A DNA stretch of 64,000 nucleotides, taken from Rufibacter glacialis. Lineage in GTDB: Bacteria > Bacteroidota > Bacteroidia > Cytophagales > Hymenobacteraceae. Every line of letters starts with the position of its first letter. Within the stretch, counting starts at the first letter, position 1. Below, one piece after another: positions 34,072 through 43,254 of this stretch. The notes under the pieces were generated by a model. The model searched no databases. It saw nothing but the letters and a program-made list of their open reading frames with translations, and was not told where the DNA came from. Where the stretch lies: contig NZ_VKKZ01000022.1 in NCBI RefSeq assembly GCF_008271745.1, positions 1 through 64,000 of the forward strand. Direction: 5' to 3'. Made by a program: the position numbers and the translations under genes.

Positions 34072-35346
34072 ATGTTCCAAACCACAAAAGCCCCTTTGCC
34101 GGAGCGCATGCGCCCCCACAACCTGGATCAATATGCCGGTCAGAAACACCTGGTAGGCCCCAAGGGCGTGCTGCGGCGGTACATTGAGGCAGGCATGGTA
34201 CCGTCCATGATTTTCTGGGGACCGCCAGGCGTAGGCAAAACCACCCTGGCTGGAATCATAGCGGGCCAACTGAAGGTGCCGTTCGTAGCCATGAGCGCCA
34301 TCAATGCGGGCGTGAAAGATATCCGAGACGTGATCGATCAGGCCCGTAAACGGCAGGGAACGGTGCTGTTCATTGATGAGATCCATCGGTTCAACAAATC
34401 GCAGCAAGATGCTTTGCTAGGGGCGGTGGAGAAAGGAACGGTCACCTTGATTGGCGCCACCACAGAGAACCCCTCGTTTGAGGTAATCCCTGCTTTGCTG
34501 TCGCGGTGCCAGGTGTACATCCTCAAGTCACTGGAGAAAGCGGAACTGGTAGAGCTGGTGCAGAAAGCCCTGACGGAAGACGAGATCCTGAAGAAGCAGA
34601 ACATTGAGGTGCAGGAATACGAGGCACTGCTCACCATCTCGGGTGGTGATGCCCGTAAACTGCTCAACCTGCTGGAGATTGTGATTGACGGCAGCGGCCA
34701 GACGGAAAAACTGGAGATCACCAATGAGCTGGTCAAGCAGATCGCGCAGCAGAACCTGGCCCTGTATGACAAAGGCGGCGAGGCCCACTATGACATCATC
34801 TCGGCGTTCATCAAGTCCATGCGGGGCTCAGACCCCAACGCGACCATCTACTGGCTGGCGCGCATGATAGAAGGCGGCGAAGATCCTAAATTCATTGCCC
34901 GCCGCATGCTCATCATGGCCTCTGAGGATATCGGCAATGCCAACCCTACGGCCATTATCATGGCCAACGAGTGTTTCCAGGCGGTGAACGTGATCGGGTA
35001 CCCAGAGTGCGACATCATCCTGTCGCAATGCGCTATTTACCTGGCTACCTCTCCCAAGAGCAACGCTGCCTACAAAGCGATCCGGAGCGCCCGGGCCCTG
35101 GTGCGGGAGCAGGGCAGCCCGCCGGTGCCGCTGCATCTTCGCAACGCGCCCACCAAGCTCATGAAGGAAATTGGCTATGGCGACGAGTACAAATATGCCC
35201 ATGACTATGAAGGCAACTTCGTGCCCCAGGATTTCCTTCCTACTGACCTGAAAGGCACCATCTTCTTCAACCCCGGCAACAACGCCCGCGAAAACGAGAT
35301 GCGCAAGAACCTGCGCAACCAATGGGGAGACTGGTATAGGTACTAG
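34072..35346 (+). CDS. rarA: Replication-associated recombination protein A
   Basis: The 424-residue AAA+ ATPase (MgsA/RarA) acts at stalled forks and DNA ends. LPERMRPHNLDQYAGQKHL starts the domain. The Walker A is IFWGPPGVGKTTLAG (about 46-60), Walker B LFIDEIHRFNKSQQDALL (about 99) and sensor 1 IGATTENPSFEV. The C-terminal tetramerisation part includes SEDIGNANP and IGYGDEYKYAHDY. The ATG at 34072 is preferred to an upstream TTG at 34018, since the 18 extra residues are not conserved. Confidence 0.96.
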   Translation: MFQTTKAPLPERMRPHNLDQYAGQKHLVGPKGVLRRYIEAGMVPSMIFWGPPGVGKTTLAGIIAGQLKVPFVAMSAINAGVKDIRDVIDQARKRQGTVLFIDEIHRFNKSQQDALLGAVEKGTVTLIGATTENPSFEVIPALLSRCQVYILKSLEKAELVELVQKALTEDEILKKQNIEVQEYEALLTISGGDARKLLNLLEIVIDGSGQTEKLEITNELVKQIAQQNLALYDKGGEAHYDIISAFIKSMRGSDPNATIYWLARMIEGGEDPKFIARRMLIMASEDIGNANPTAIIMANECFQAVNVIGYPECDIILSQCAIYLATSPKSNAAYKAIRSARALVREQGSPPVPLHLRNAPTKLMKEIGYGDEYKYAHDYEGNFVPQDFLPTDLKGTIFFNPGNNARENEMRKNLRNQWGDWYRY

Positions 35347-35510
35347 TGATTGATTGAGAGATTGAATGATTGAGAGAATGGGTTTTATTGGAGGATTTGG
35401 AAATTTGAATATTTGGAAATAATTCCTTGTGACGGATTGTTGCTAAATTCATTCAATCTCCCTATCACCCATTCTCTCAATCTATCAATCATTCAATCTC
35501 TCAATTAATC
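35347..35510. repeat. ATTGA-rich octamer repeats in inverted orientation
   Basis: TGATTGATTGAGAGATTG and following bases at 35347-35382 are built of ATTGAGAG/ATTGAATG units. The reverse complement of the same array, with one more unit, lies at 35468-35510, about 85 bp away. The right arm reaches the stop of the next gene. It could be a terminator-like structure for the two convergent genes. Confidence 0.6.
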
Positions 35511-36086
35511 CTTCAACCAGTATCGCAGCCCAAACGAGAGGCTCATGATGTCTGGGTAGCCTGGCACGAAGGAGGTGGAGAAATCAACGCGGTCAGAGAG
35601 GCGGTAGTTGTATTCGAATTCGCCGGCGTACCAGATCATTCTTGATTGCCACTTGTCATTAGGGTTGCCCCCGAAGAAGGAGGTAGCCTTGTTATAGCCG
35701 TCTAATTCAGACCAGTTGCGGCGGTAGACCAGGGTAGGGCCCAGGCCTCCGTTCAGTGAATGCCTGCCCGCCTGGAAAATCACGGCCCGCAAGCCCAAAT
35801 GGGTAAACCCGGCAAAACGCATGGCGCAGTCGGCGTACAGGGCCTGGATGGCTTTCACGGAGAATTTACCGGGCACCAGGAAATGCTCATACCCCACGCT
35901 GGCGCCCACGTTCAGCACCAGGTACCCTTTGCCGTCTGGGTTCAGGGGCATCAGGTCGGCATTGTCGTCGCCTTTGGGGTGAACGGTGAGCCCAAAGTAC
36001 TTGACGTTCAGGTTCCGCTTGTATTGCGCCTGCCCTCTACTTACCCCAAGTAAAAGCAGCAGCGTGAGTAATACCCATTTCTTCAT
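35505..36086 (-). CDS. Secreted/outer-membrane hypothetical protein
   Basis: The 193-residue protein has a signal peptide (residues 1-21, ending RGQAQ). The rest alternates polar and aromatic residues as in small outer-membrane beta-barrels, for example MRFAGFTHLGLRAVIFQAG and YAGEFEYNYRLSDRVDFSTS. The C-terminus LSFGLRYWLKD has the aromatic pattern of a last beta strand. No family is recognised. Confidence 0.78.
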   Translation of the reverse strand: MKKWVLLTLLLLLGVSRGQAQYKRNLNVKYFGLTVHPKGDDNADLMPLNPDGKGYLVLNVGASVGYEHFLVPGKFSVKAIQALYADCAMRFAGFTHLGLRAVIFQAGRHSLNGGLGPTLVYRRNWSELDGYNKATSFFGGNPNDKWQSRMIWYAGEFEYNYRLSDRVDFSTSFVPGYPDIMSLSFGLRYWLKD

Positions 36087-36409
36087 GCCCTTCTCTATAC
36101 GAAGCAGGTCTTATTTAGCTTATGTGGTGGTGATTCAGATACATGGTGGCGCCAGCCTTCCTTCACAGTATAAATCTTTGCTTGGTACCCACCCAGGGAA
36201 GGGTAGGACCCGTAGAAACCAGAGAAGGCGCCCCTGAACTCCTGTTATCCATTCCCCCGGCGTTTAAGCCGCCACTTGCTTTTAGGTACTTTTCCTGATT
36301 TAGGCAAAGAAACAGAAGAAAGCGAAAACTTTGTAAGGATTCTAGTTACTTTTCGACAAATGTAGGAACATGACCGGGTGCTGCCTGGCCGCTTGATTTG
36401 ATTTAAAAT
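36087..36409. other. 323-bp intergenic region
   Basis: It is the divergent space between the beta-barrel gene and sppA and should hold both promoters. No gene or repeat of note is seen. Confidence 0.35.
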
Positions 36410-38179
36410 ATGCGACAATTTTTGAAGTTTGTGCTGGCCACCATGGTGGGGCTGGTTTTATTCATGATCCTGGGCTTCGTGATCTTGCTGGGCATTGCGG
36501 CAGCGGCCTCGTCCAGTGACACCGTGACCATTGCCGAAGGCTCTGTGCTGGAGATCAAACTGAACCAGCCAGTGGTGGAGCGTTCGCCCCGCAGTCCGTT
36601 CGCCGAGCTGGGTTTGGAGGATATGTTCGGGCAGCAGGGAATTGGCCTGGATGATATCAAAGCCTCTATCAAGAAAGCCGCGGCTGATGAGAACATCAAA
36701 GGCATTTTCCTGAACCTGGATATGCTGCAGGCCGGCATGGCCTCCGTGGAGGAAATCAGGAACGCCTTGCTGGAGTTCAAGAAGTCCAAGAAGTTCCTGG
36801 TAGCCTACAGCGAGTTCTCTTCTGAGAAAGCCTATTACCTGGCTTCGGTGGCCGACCGCTTTTACCTTAACCCGCAGGGAACCATGGAACTGAACGGTCT
36901 TAGCTCTGAGGTGATGTTCTTCAAGGGTACTTTGGAGAAACTGGAGCTGCAACCGTACATCTTCAAGGTAGGCGAATACAAGAGCGCTGTGGAGCCTTTC
37001 CTGCTGGAAAAGATGAGTGATCCCAGCCGCGAGCAGACCCAGTCTTTCCTGAACTCCCTCAATGATTTCATGCTGAAGAACCTGGCCCTGGCCCGCAAAA
37101 AGGATTTCGGTCAACTGAAGAACATCTCTGATTCCATGCTGGTACACAATGCCCAGGATGCGTTGCGCTACGGTCTGGTGACCCACCTGGGGTACTATGA
37201 CCAGGCCACCAGCTACATGAAAGGCAAAGCCGGCGTGAAGAAAGACAAAGAACTGAAACTGGTGAACCTGGGCACCTACAAGAAAGCCGCTGATCCTACC
37301 AAGAAGTCGGGTTCCTCGTCTAACAAGATCGCCGTGATTTATGCCACCGGGGAGATTGTGGGCGGCAAAGGCGATGATGAAACCATTGGGGGCCAGGGCA
37401 TGTCTGAAGCCATCAGAAAGGCGCGTCTGGACAAGAACGTGAAGGCGGTGGTGCTGCGCATCAATTCGCCGGGCGGAAGTTCACTGGCCTCAGATGTCAT
37501 CTGGCGGGAGGTGATGTTGACCAAGAAAGTGAAGCCTATCATTGCGTCTATGTCAGATATGGCGGCCTCAGGCGGTTATTACATTGCCATGGCCTGTGAT
37601 ACCATTGTGGCGCACCCCACTACCATTACCGGCAGCATTGGTGTGTTTGGCATGATGGTGAATTCAGAGAACTTCCTCAGGAACAAGCTGGGCATCACCA
37701 CAGATCGGGTGAAGACAGGTAAATTCTCAGACGTGCCTTCGGTGACAAGGGCCATGACGCCTTATGAGAAAATGCACATTCAGCGGGAAGTAGAGCGCAT
37801 TTATGAGGATTTCACCTCTAAAGCCGCCCAATCACGGAACATGCCTCTGGCCGAGCTGAAGAAAATAGCCTCGGGCCGCGTTTGGTCAGGGATTGAGGCC
37901 AAGGAAAGAGGTTTGGTTGACGTGTTAGGGGGGCTGGACAAAGCCATTGCCATTGCCGCCCAAAAAGCCGACCTGAAAGAAGGCGAATACCGCTTACGGA
38001 CCTTGCCTGCCCAAAAGTCTTTCATGGACAATCTTTTCTCTGACACAGAAAGTCAGATCAAGGCCTACACGCTGCAAAAGGAGTTGGGCCCGCTTTTGCC
38101 CTACTACCGGCAGTACCAGCGCGTGATGCAGATGCAAGGCATTCAGGCCCGGCTGCCCTACGAGATTGAGATCCAGTAA
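36410..38179 (+). CDS. sppA: Signal peptide peptidase SppA, 67-kDa type
   Basis: The 589-residue membrane protease degrades cleaved signal peptides. One N-terminal helix (about 8-32) anchors it to the membrane. Two tandem S49 peptidase halves follow. The catalytic Lys is in FKVGEYKSAVEPF (about 191) and the nucleophile Ser in SMSDMAASGGYYIAMA (about 384). LRINSPGGSSLASD and TGSIGVFG are conserved. Length agrees with the E. coli long form (618). A strong terminator follows. Confidence 0.95.
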   Translation: MRQFLKFVLATMVGLVLFMILGFVILLGIAAAASSSDTVTIAEGSVLEIKLNQPVVERSPRSPFAELGLEDMFGQQGIGLDDIKASIKKAAADENIKGIFLNLDMLQAGMASVEEIRNALLEFKKSKKFLVAYSEFSSEKAYYLASVADRFYLNPQGTMELNGLSSEVMFFKGTLEKLELQPYIFKVGEYKSAVEPFLLEKMSDPSREQTQSFLNSLNDFMLKNLALARKKDFGQLKNISDSMLVHNAQDALRYGLVTHLGYYDQATSYMKGKAGVKKDKELKLVNLGTYKKAADPTKKSGSSSNKIAVIYATGEIVGGKGDDETIGGQGMSEAIRKARLDKNVKAVVLRINSPGGSSLASDVIWREVMLTKKVKPIIASMSDMAASGGYYIAMACDTIVAHPTTITGSIGVFGMMVNSENFLRNKLGITTDRVKTGKFSDVPSVTRAMTPYEKMHIQREVERIYEDFTSKAAQSRNMPLAELKKIASGRVWSGIEAKERGLVDVLGGLDKAIAIAAQKADLKEGEYRLRTLPAQKSFMDNLFSDTESQIKAYTLQKELGPLLPYYRQYQRVMQMQGIQARLPYEIEIQ

Positions 38180-38193
38180 AGGTTCTTCCTAAC

Positions 38194-38241
38194 CTCTACA
38201 ACAAAAAAGACTGCTCCCGTGCAGTCTTTTTTGTTGTAGAG
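38194..38241. terminator. 21-bp-stem terminator
   Basis: CTCTACAACAAAAAAGACTGC and its exact reverse complement lie round TCCCGT, with A6 and T6 runs inside the stem. It is 15 bp after sppA. Confidence 0.85.
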
Positions 38242-38295
38242 CCGGGCCTCCGGTTCTCCTCTTTTTTTCCGACCTTGCGGCTTTGTAGAACCACC

Positions 38296-38336
38296 CTGGT
38301 TTTGGGTCTTTTTTCTGAAAATCGCCCTTAAACCAG
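38296..38336. repeat. TTTTCTGAAAA-type intergenic palindrome
   Basis: CTGGTTT and AAACCAG enclose GGGTCTTTTTTCTGAAAATCGCCC, of which the middle TTTTCTGAAAA is shared by the family. It lies 14 bp before the punA start, in the leader. Confidence 0.6.
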
Positions 38337-38350
38337 TTAACCTTACCACC

Positions 38351-39175
38351 ATGACCATGATGACCACCTTGCAAGAAGCCGCTCGTTTCATTCAGGAGCA
38401 GACAAACCAGTACCAGCCTGACTTTGGGATCGTGCTGGGAACCGGCCTGGGCGCTTTGGTGCAAGACCTTCAGGTAGCCTTCAGCCTGAACTATGCCGAT
38501 ATCCCGCATTTCCCGGTATCTACCGTGGAGAGCCATTCCGGAAAACTGATCTTCGGGGAACTGGGCGGGCGTAAGGTGGTGGTCATGCAGGGCCGCTTCC
38601 ATTTCTATGAAGGCTACAGCATGGAGCAAGTAGTGTTCCCTATCCGGGTGATGAAACTGCTGGGCATCCAGAAGCTGTTTGTGAGCAACGCCGCGGGTGG
38701 GTTAGACCCCGCATTCAACACCTCTGACCTCATGGTCATCACTGATCACATCAACCTGTTGCCTTCCAACCCGCTCATCGGGAAGAACCTGGACGAGTTA
38801 GGGCCCCGCTTCCCAGACATGAGCGAGCCCTACAGCGAGCACCTGGTACAGCAGGCCCTGGAAATCTCGCAACTACACGGTCTGAATGTAAAAACCGGCG
38901 TCTACGTCAGCGTGCCAGGCCCCATGCTGGAAACCAAAGCTGAATACAACTACCTCAGAACCATTGGCGCCGATGCCGTGGGCATGAGTACCGTACCGGA
39001 AGTGATTGCCGCCGTGCACCTGGGATTGCCTGTTTTTGCGGTCTCCGTGATCACCGACCTCTGCGTGCCTGGTAAGATCAAGAAAGTAGTACTGATGGAT
39101 ATTTTGGAATCTGCCGCCAAAGCAGAGCCGAACATGACGCTGCTTATCAAGGAACTGATCAAACGGCAGGAGTAA
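38351..39175 (+). CDS. punA: Purine-nucleoside phosphorylase I
   Basis: The 274-residue enzyme cleaves inosine and guanosine with phosphate to base and ribose-1-phosphate in purine salvage. The phosphate-binding loop is IVLGTGLGALV (about 26-36); MQGRFHFYEGYS and SNAAGGLDPAFN are family signatures. The base-binding Glu is in PGPMLETKAEY (about 194-204) and VGMSTVPEVIAA follows. Tandem ATGs are present at codons 1, 3 and 4. It is the trimeric type. Confidence 0.95.
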   Translation: MTMMTTLQEAARFIQEQTNQYQPDFGIVLGTGLGALVQDLQVAFSLNYADIPHFPVSTVESHSGKLIFGELGGRKVVVMQGRFHFYEGYSMEQVVFPIRVMKLLGIQKLFVSNAAGGLDPAFNTSDLMVITDHINLLPSNPLIGKNLDELGPRFPDMSEPYSEHLVQQALEISQLHGLNVKTGVYVSVPGPMLETKAEYNYLRTIGADAVGMSTVPEVIAAVHLGLPVFAVSVITDLCVPGKIKKVVLMDILESAAKAEPNMTLLIKELIKRQE

Positions 39176-39180
39176 AAGAA

Positions 39181-39210
39181 GTCCTGAGTCCTGAGTCTAG
39201 AGTCCTGAGT
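39181..39210. repeat. Heptamer tandem repeat (GTCCTGA)4
   Basis: Four units of GTCCTGA follow each other directly (the third is GTCTAGA), six bases after the punA stop. This type of short heptamer run is a simple-sequence repeat. Confidence 0.65.
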
Positions 39211-39519
39211 TTTGTATAGAGTCATTATTGCTTTTTGCATCAGCCTCACCCTCTCATCCGCTCTCCATCTCTAACTCCATCTCCTTCTTTGTCATCCTGA
39301 AAGGATCTTGTGGGCGAAATAGACAGGCTTCTGCTATTACTTCCAGCACCTAATGTTGTCCCAGAGAAACCGAATCCCGTTTCAAGGCACCTTTTCAGAA
39401 AACGCCTTCTAAACAGAAGTACCCTTTGAAAGCAGAAGCAGCGCCGAGAATCTCCATTGCTGCTTCTGCTTTTAGGTCATTTTGTGAGCATGCAAAAGTA
39501 TGACTGTTTCTAAGTGCAC

Positions 39520-39575
39520 CTTCTCCCCTTGAGGATTGCTCAAACGGGAGTTTGAGCAATCCTCAAGGGGAGAAG
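39520..39575. repeat. 26-bp-arm perfect inverted repeat
   Basis: Bases 39520-39545 and 39550-39575 are exact reverse complements (CTTCTCCCCTTGAGG...) over a 4-base GGGA loop. Neither end has a T run. Confidence 0.7.
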
Positions 39576-39652
39576 CTTAGGGATGGTACTTCAAAGACTT
39601 TGTCTTTTCAGGCCCTTTTCTGAAAAATAGTCTCCAATCAGAACTAAACAAG

Positions 39653-39698
39653 AAAGCGGAACCGGCACTGGGAAATACCCTGGTGCCGGTTCCGCTTT
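39653..39698 (-). terminator. Terminator of the receptor operon
   Basis: AAAGCGGAACCGGCAC and GTGCCGGTTCCGCTTT form a 16-bp stem. It lies 72 bp after the DUF4249 stop on the minus strand, with flanking A/T runs. Confidence 0.7.
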
Positions 39699-39769
39699 TA
39701 CTTTTTAGTCGTTTCTGATTCTTCCCTGATTTCCCAAAGGAAGCTTCAAACAGGTTACCACCTGCGGTC

Positions 39770-40606
39770 TTACTTGATGATGACTTCCTTCGTCTGAAAA
39801 TTCAAATGCGTGAACACCCCAAAGCCTCCGGCCACAGTTGATTTGATGGTAACCGGCTGCGCGAAGGGGTTTCCGTTGGCCCGACGCGCATCTTCAATGC
39901 TGCTGATGAACTCGTAGTAGGACTCGTCTAAATGAAATAACTTGATGGTGAGGGTGTCGTTGCGTTGAAAGCGATAGGTGGTGGTGTATGTGATCTTTTT
40001 GCCGTTGCGCAATTGGTCGTCTACTTCAGCATCTAGCTGGCTGTCAATCCCGCTGGTATCGGCTTTGTGCACCAAGAGCCGGTAAAAGTTCTTGGAAGCG
40101 GCATCGTCCTGCCACCGCACCAGTAAGTACGCCTCCTGGCTCTGCTCAGGTTTGCTGTTGAATTTCCAGCCCACGCTGTCAATGGGCACGGGAGGCAACA
40201 CCGTGGTGGTGCCGGTGAGCCGCCGGCCCTGGGTGTCTGTGATGAGGAGTTTAAACACATCGCCGGGCGCGGTCCGCACGCGGCGGCGGTTGTAATGGGT
40301 GTACACCTTCTGGTTTTCCTGGTCTACCAATACCGTGTCTCTCAACACCACCGGCGCCTCGTTGTTTTTGGTGATGGTCACGGTGGCGCCTTTGACAATA
40401 ATGGCCTCAGGTGCGTCAAAATAGCCTGCCGACTCAGACAAGGCCAACTTCATGGGTTCATTGTTCACCAGGTAGCACTCCACCACCAACTGGGGCGGAA
40501 GCTTGGGCAGTTTCACCTCAATCTCCTGCTCCATGTCACAGGAAGCCAGCGCACCGCCCAGGGCCAGGCACAAAAGCATTGAACGGAAAGAAAAGGCCAC
40601 GTCCAT
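39770..40606 (-). CDS. DUF4249 lipoprotein
   Basis: The 278-residue lipoprotein has its lipobox at GGALASC (Cys about 23). The family mark is the early EIEVKLPKLPPQLVVECYL and the two Ig/transthyretin-like beta domains. DUF4249 proteins sit next to TonB receptors in Bacteroidota and are thought to act as surface partners, in the way SusD does for SusC. Its ATG overlaps the stop of the receptor gene (TAATG), so translation is probably coupled. Confidence 0.9.
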   Translation of the reverse strand: MDVAFSFRSMLLCLALGGALASCDMEQEIEVKLPKLPPQLVVECYLVNNEPMKLALSESAGYFDAPEAIIVKGATVTITKNNEAPVVLRDTVLVDQENQKVYTHYNRRRVRTAPGDVFKLLITDTQGRRLTGTTTVLPPVPIDSVGWKFNSKPEQSQEAYLLVRWQDDAASKNFYRLLVHKADTSGIDSQLDAEVDDQLRNGKKITYTTTYRFQRNDTLTIKLFHLDESYYEFISSIEDARRANGNPFAQPVTIKSTVAGGFGVFTHLNFQTKEVIIK

Positions 40607-42972
40607 TAGAATTTAAAGTTATAGGTAACCGAAGGAATGACCGGGAACAAGGAGACCTGTTTGGCCACAAACCCGGTGATCTGGTCAGAGTCGTCTTCTT
40701 TCAACGTCTCAAAGTAAACGAAGTACGGGTTACGCCGATTGTAGACGTTGTAGACACTGAAGGTAAGGTCAGCCGCGCCGCGCTTAGGCCGAAGCTTGTA
40801 CACCAGCCCAAAATCCAGCCGGTGATAAGCCGCCAACCGGAACGAGTTGCGCTCCGGATACACCGGAATCACGGTATAGTCTTCGCCCGGTACGTCCTGG
40901 AACACGAACCGCTGCACCGGCAGCGAGTAGGCATTTCCTGTGCCGTACACGAAGGTGGCCGTGGCGCTTATGCGTTTGCTCACTTCCTGCAGGGCTACAA
41001 CGGAGAGATCATGCCGCCGGTCAAACCGCGTGGGAAAGGTTTTGCCGTTATTCAAGTCTGGGAACGTGCGGGTAGACCAGGAAAGGGTATAGCCAATCCA
41101 GCCGGTGGTCTTACCTTCTTTTTTCTCCACGTAGAACTCCTGCCCGTAGCTATCGCCGGTGCCAAAGACGAACTCCTCTTCCAGGGCGTTGTTGCCGAAG
41201 ATCTGCGCGCCGTCTTTCAGGTCTAGCTGGCGGTTCATCTTCTTGTAATAGGCCTCTGTGCTGAACAGGTACTTGTCTTTGTGCAGCTTGGTCAAACCCA
41301 CGGTAAACTGATCTGAGCGCTGGGGCCGCACCCCGGGGCTGGACGGGTACCAGATGTCGGTGGGGAGGGAGGCGCCGGTGTTGGAGACCAGGTGTACGTA
41401 CTGGAACATGCGGGTGAAGTTGGCCTTGAGGGTAAGGGTCTCGGTGAACCGGTAACTGGCCGCGGCCCGGGGCTCCAGGCCCAGAAAGTTCTTGCCGTCG
41501 TTGAGGAAACCGGAAAGGCGCAGGCCGTAGCTCAAGGTGAAGGCGGGGCTGAAGGTCCAGTCATCTGAGGCGTACAGACCGTACTCCTGCCCGCTGTACT
41601 CGTTGCCCGCGCCCACGTTCACAGAACCGTCCTGGCTATTAGCTTCCAGGCGGCCCACCACAAACCGGTGATCCGTAACAGCCAGGCCAAACCGCAGGTG
41701 GTGTTTCTCTGAGGTAATGTACTCAAAGTCCGATTTCAGGGTAAGGTCAGTGATGTTGGAGGTAAGGCTGAAGGAGTAGATGTCCAGCTGGTTTTTGATG
41801 GCGTATTCGTAATTAGACGATGAAAACGTGGTGTTTACGAAAAAACGGGGCGAAAACTGGTGCACCCACCGGGCAGAGGCCACCCGGTTCCCCCAGTTGA
41901 AGTTGAAATTGAAGTCTTCGTCTTTGAAGGTGAAGAAGTCACGGCCGTAGTAGCCGCTGATGAAAAGGCGGTCGTTGGGGCCCAATTCAAAACTGGCCTT
42001 GGCGTTGAAATCGTAGAAATAGTAGTCGGGGATGGGGCTGAAGTCCGGGTCACTTTCCTTCGCCTTGTTGATCATGCGGGTGAACACATCCACGTACGTA
42101 CGGCGGCCCGAGACCAGGAACGAGGACTTGTCTTTCTGGATGGGGCCCTCCACTGATAAACGGGAGGCAATCAAGCCCAGGCCGCCGGTCACGTCATATT
42201 CCTTCCGGTTGCCTTCGCGCAGTTTCACGTCCAGTACGCTGGAGAGGCGGCCGCCAAACTGGGCCGGGAACCCGCCTTTGTACAGTTCCACGCCCCGTAC
42301 CGCGTCTGGGTTGAACACGCTGAAAAACCCGAACAGGTGACTGGGGTTGTATACCAGGGCATCGTCTAAGAGCACCAGGTTCTGGTCTGAGCTTCCGCCC
42401 CGCACAAAAAGCCCGCTGCTACCCTCGCCACCGCTCTGGATGCCGGGCTTCAACTGCAGGGTCTTGATGATGTCTACCTCGCCAAACAGGGCAGGCAACA
42501 ACTTAGCCTCCCGGGAGGAGAGGGTTTCCATGCTCATCTGGGGCGTGGAGAGGCGCTCCTGAAAGGTATTGCGTTCGGCTTCCACCAGCACTTCGCTTAG
42601 TTGGCTCGTGTTTTCCTCCAGTTCCAGGTTCAGGCGCGTGTTGGTGGTAAGGGCAATTTCGCGGGTGAGGGTCTTGAACCCGATGTAGGAGAACTGGATC
42701 TGGTAGGTGCCCGGCGCCAAGGAAAGCGTGTATACCCCATTGGTGTTGGTTTCCACGCCCGTGGTGGTGCCAGCCACCGAGACACTGGCGCCTATAAGGG
42801 CTTCCCCCGTAGCCGCAGACCGCAGGGTACCATTGAGCGAAACCCGTTCCTGGGCCTGGGAAAAGGAAATCGGCAGCAAGAGGCAAAAAAGAAAAAACAC
42901 GGCTCGTTGCCCCAGCATTGGCCACTGGAACAGGAAATGTCTGGCAGAGTTATACACGCTGGAGAAGGTCAT
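40606..42972 (-). CDS. TonB-dependent receptor with carboxypeptidase-like domain
   Basis: The protein of about 788 residues is an outer-membrane receptor for energised uptake. The signal peptide (AVFFLFCLLLPISFSQAQ) is followed by a CarboxypepD_reg-like domain (VSLNGTLRSAATGEALIGAS...), a plug with LPALFGEVDIIKTLQLKPG and FVRGGSSDQNLVLLDDALVY (about 170-205), then a beta-barrel to the C-terminal NFKF. The motif TYNFKF ends as expected for a barrel. ATG at 42972 or at 42918 (directly before the signal) are possible starts. It is co-transcribed with the DUF4249 gene. The ligand is unknown. Confidence 0.92.
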   Translation of the reverse strand: MTFSSVYNSARHFLFQWPMLGQRAVFFLFCLLLPISFSQAQERVSLNGTLRSAATGEALIGASVSVAGTTTGVETNTNGVYTLSLAPGTYQIQFSYIGFKTLTREIALTTNTRLNLELEENTSQLSEVLVEAERNTFQERLSTPQMSMETLSSREAKLLPALFGEVDIIKTLQLKPGIQSGGEGSSGLFVRGGSSDQNLVLLDDALVYNPSHLFGFFSVFNPDAVRGVELYKGGFPAQFGGRLSSVLDVKLREGNRKEYDVTGGLGLIASRLSVEGPIQKDKSSFLVSGRRTYVDVFTRMINKAKESDPDFSPIPDYYFYDFNAKASFELGPNDRLFISGYYGRDFFTFKDEDFNFNFNWGNRVASARWVHQFSPRFFVNTTFSSSNYEYAIKNQLDIYSFSLTSNITDLTLKSDFEYITSEKHHLRFGLAVTDHRFVVGRLEANSQDGSVNVGAGNEYSGQEYGLYASDDWTFSPAFTLSYGLRLSGFLNDGKNFLGLEPRAAASYRFTETLTLKANFTRMFQYVHLVSNTGASLPTDIWYPSSPGVRPQRSDQFTVGLTKLHKDKYLFSTEAYYKKMNRQLDLKDGAQIFGNNALEEEFVFGTGDSYGQEFYVEKKEGKTTGWIGYTLSWSTRTFPDLNNGKTFPTRFDRRHDLSVVALQEVSKRISATATFVYGTGNAYSLPVQRFVFQDVPGEDYTVIPVYPERNSFRLAAYHRLDFGLVYKLRPKRGAADLTFSVYNVYNRRNPYFVYFETLKEDDSDQITGFVAKQVSLFPVIPSVTYNFKF

Positions 42973-43186
42973 ATACAAACACAGAACACCGCACCCGCTG
43001 CTTTGTTTCTTTACCTGAGAAAACGGACAAGGTGCGCAGAAATTCTGCGGAGATGGTAACAGTTTATCTGTTGTAAGATAAGAAATTTAGGCAAGGGAAT
43101 CATGCTCTCCTCCTATTTCTTAAAGCCCCGGTATTGGCCTGCGCCAAGACAACTCGCCTGACAAGCAAGGAATGCTTTTTAACCTA

Positions 43187-43234
43187 AGATCCGTTTAAAG
43201 ACTGTTTTAGATGAAACACCCCCTAAACGGATCT
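43187..43234 (-). terminator. Palindrome ending the M61 peptidase gene
   Basis: AGATCCGTTTA and TAAACGGATCT enclose a GTTTTAGATGAAAC centre of the TTTTCTGAAAA type. It lies 20 bp beyond the M61 stop and upstream of the receptor gene. Confidence 0.6.
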
Positions 43235-43254
43235 GGGAAAAAGAGAGGTTGCCC

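Larger units (their letters stand above)
39211..39769. other. Intergenic region with several palindromes
   Basis: There is no gene in these 559 bp. They hold a TTTTCAGAAAA palindrome (GTTT at 39379 and AAAC at 39411-39414), a long perfect hairpin (39520-39575) and the DUF4249-gene terminator (39653-39698). Confidence 0.45.
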
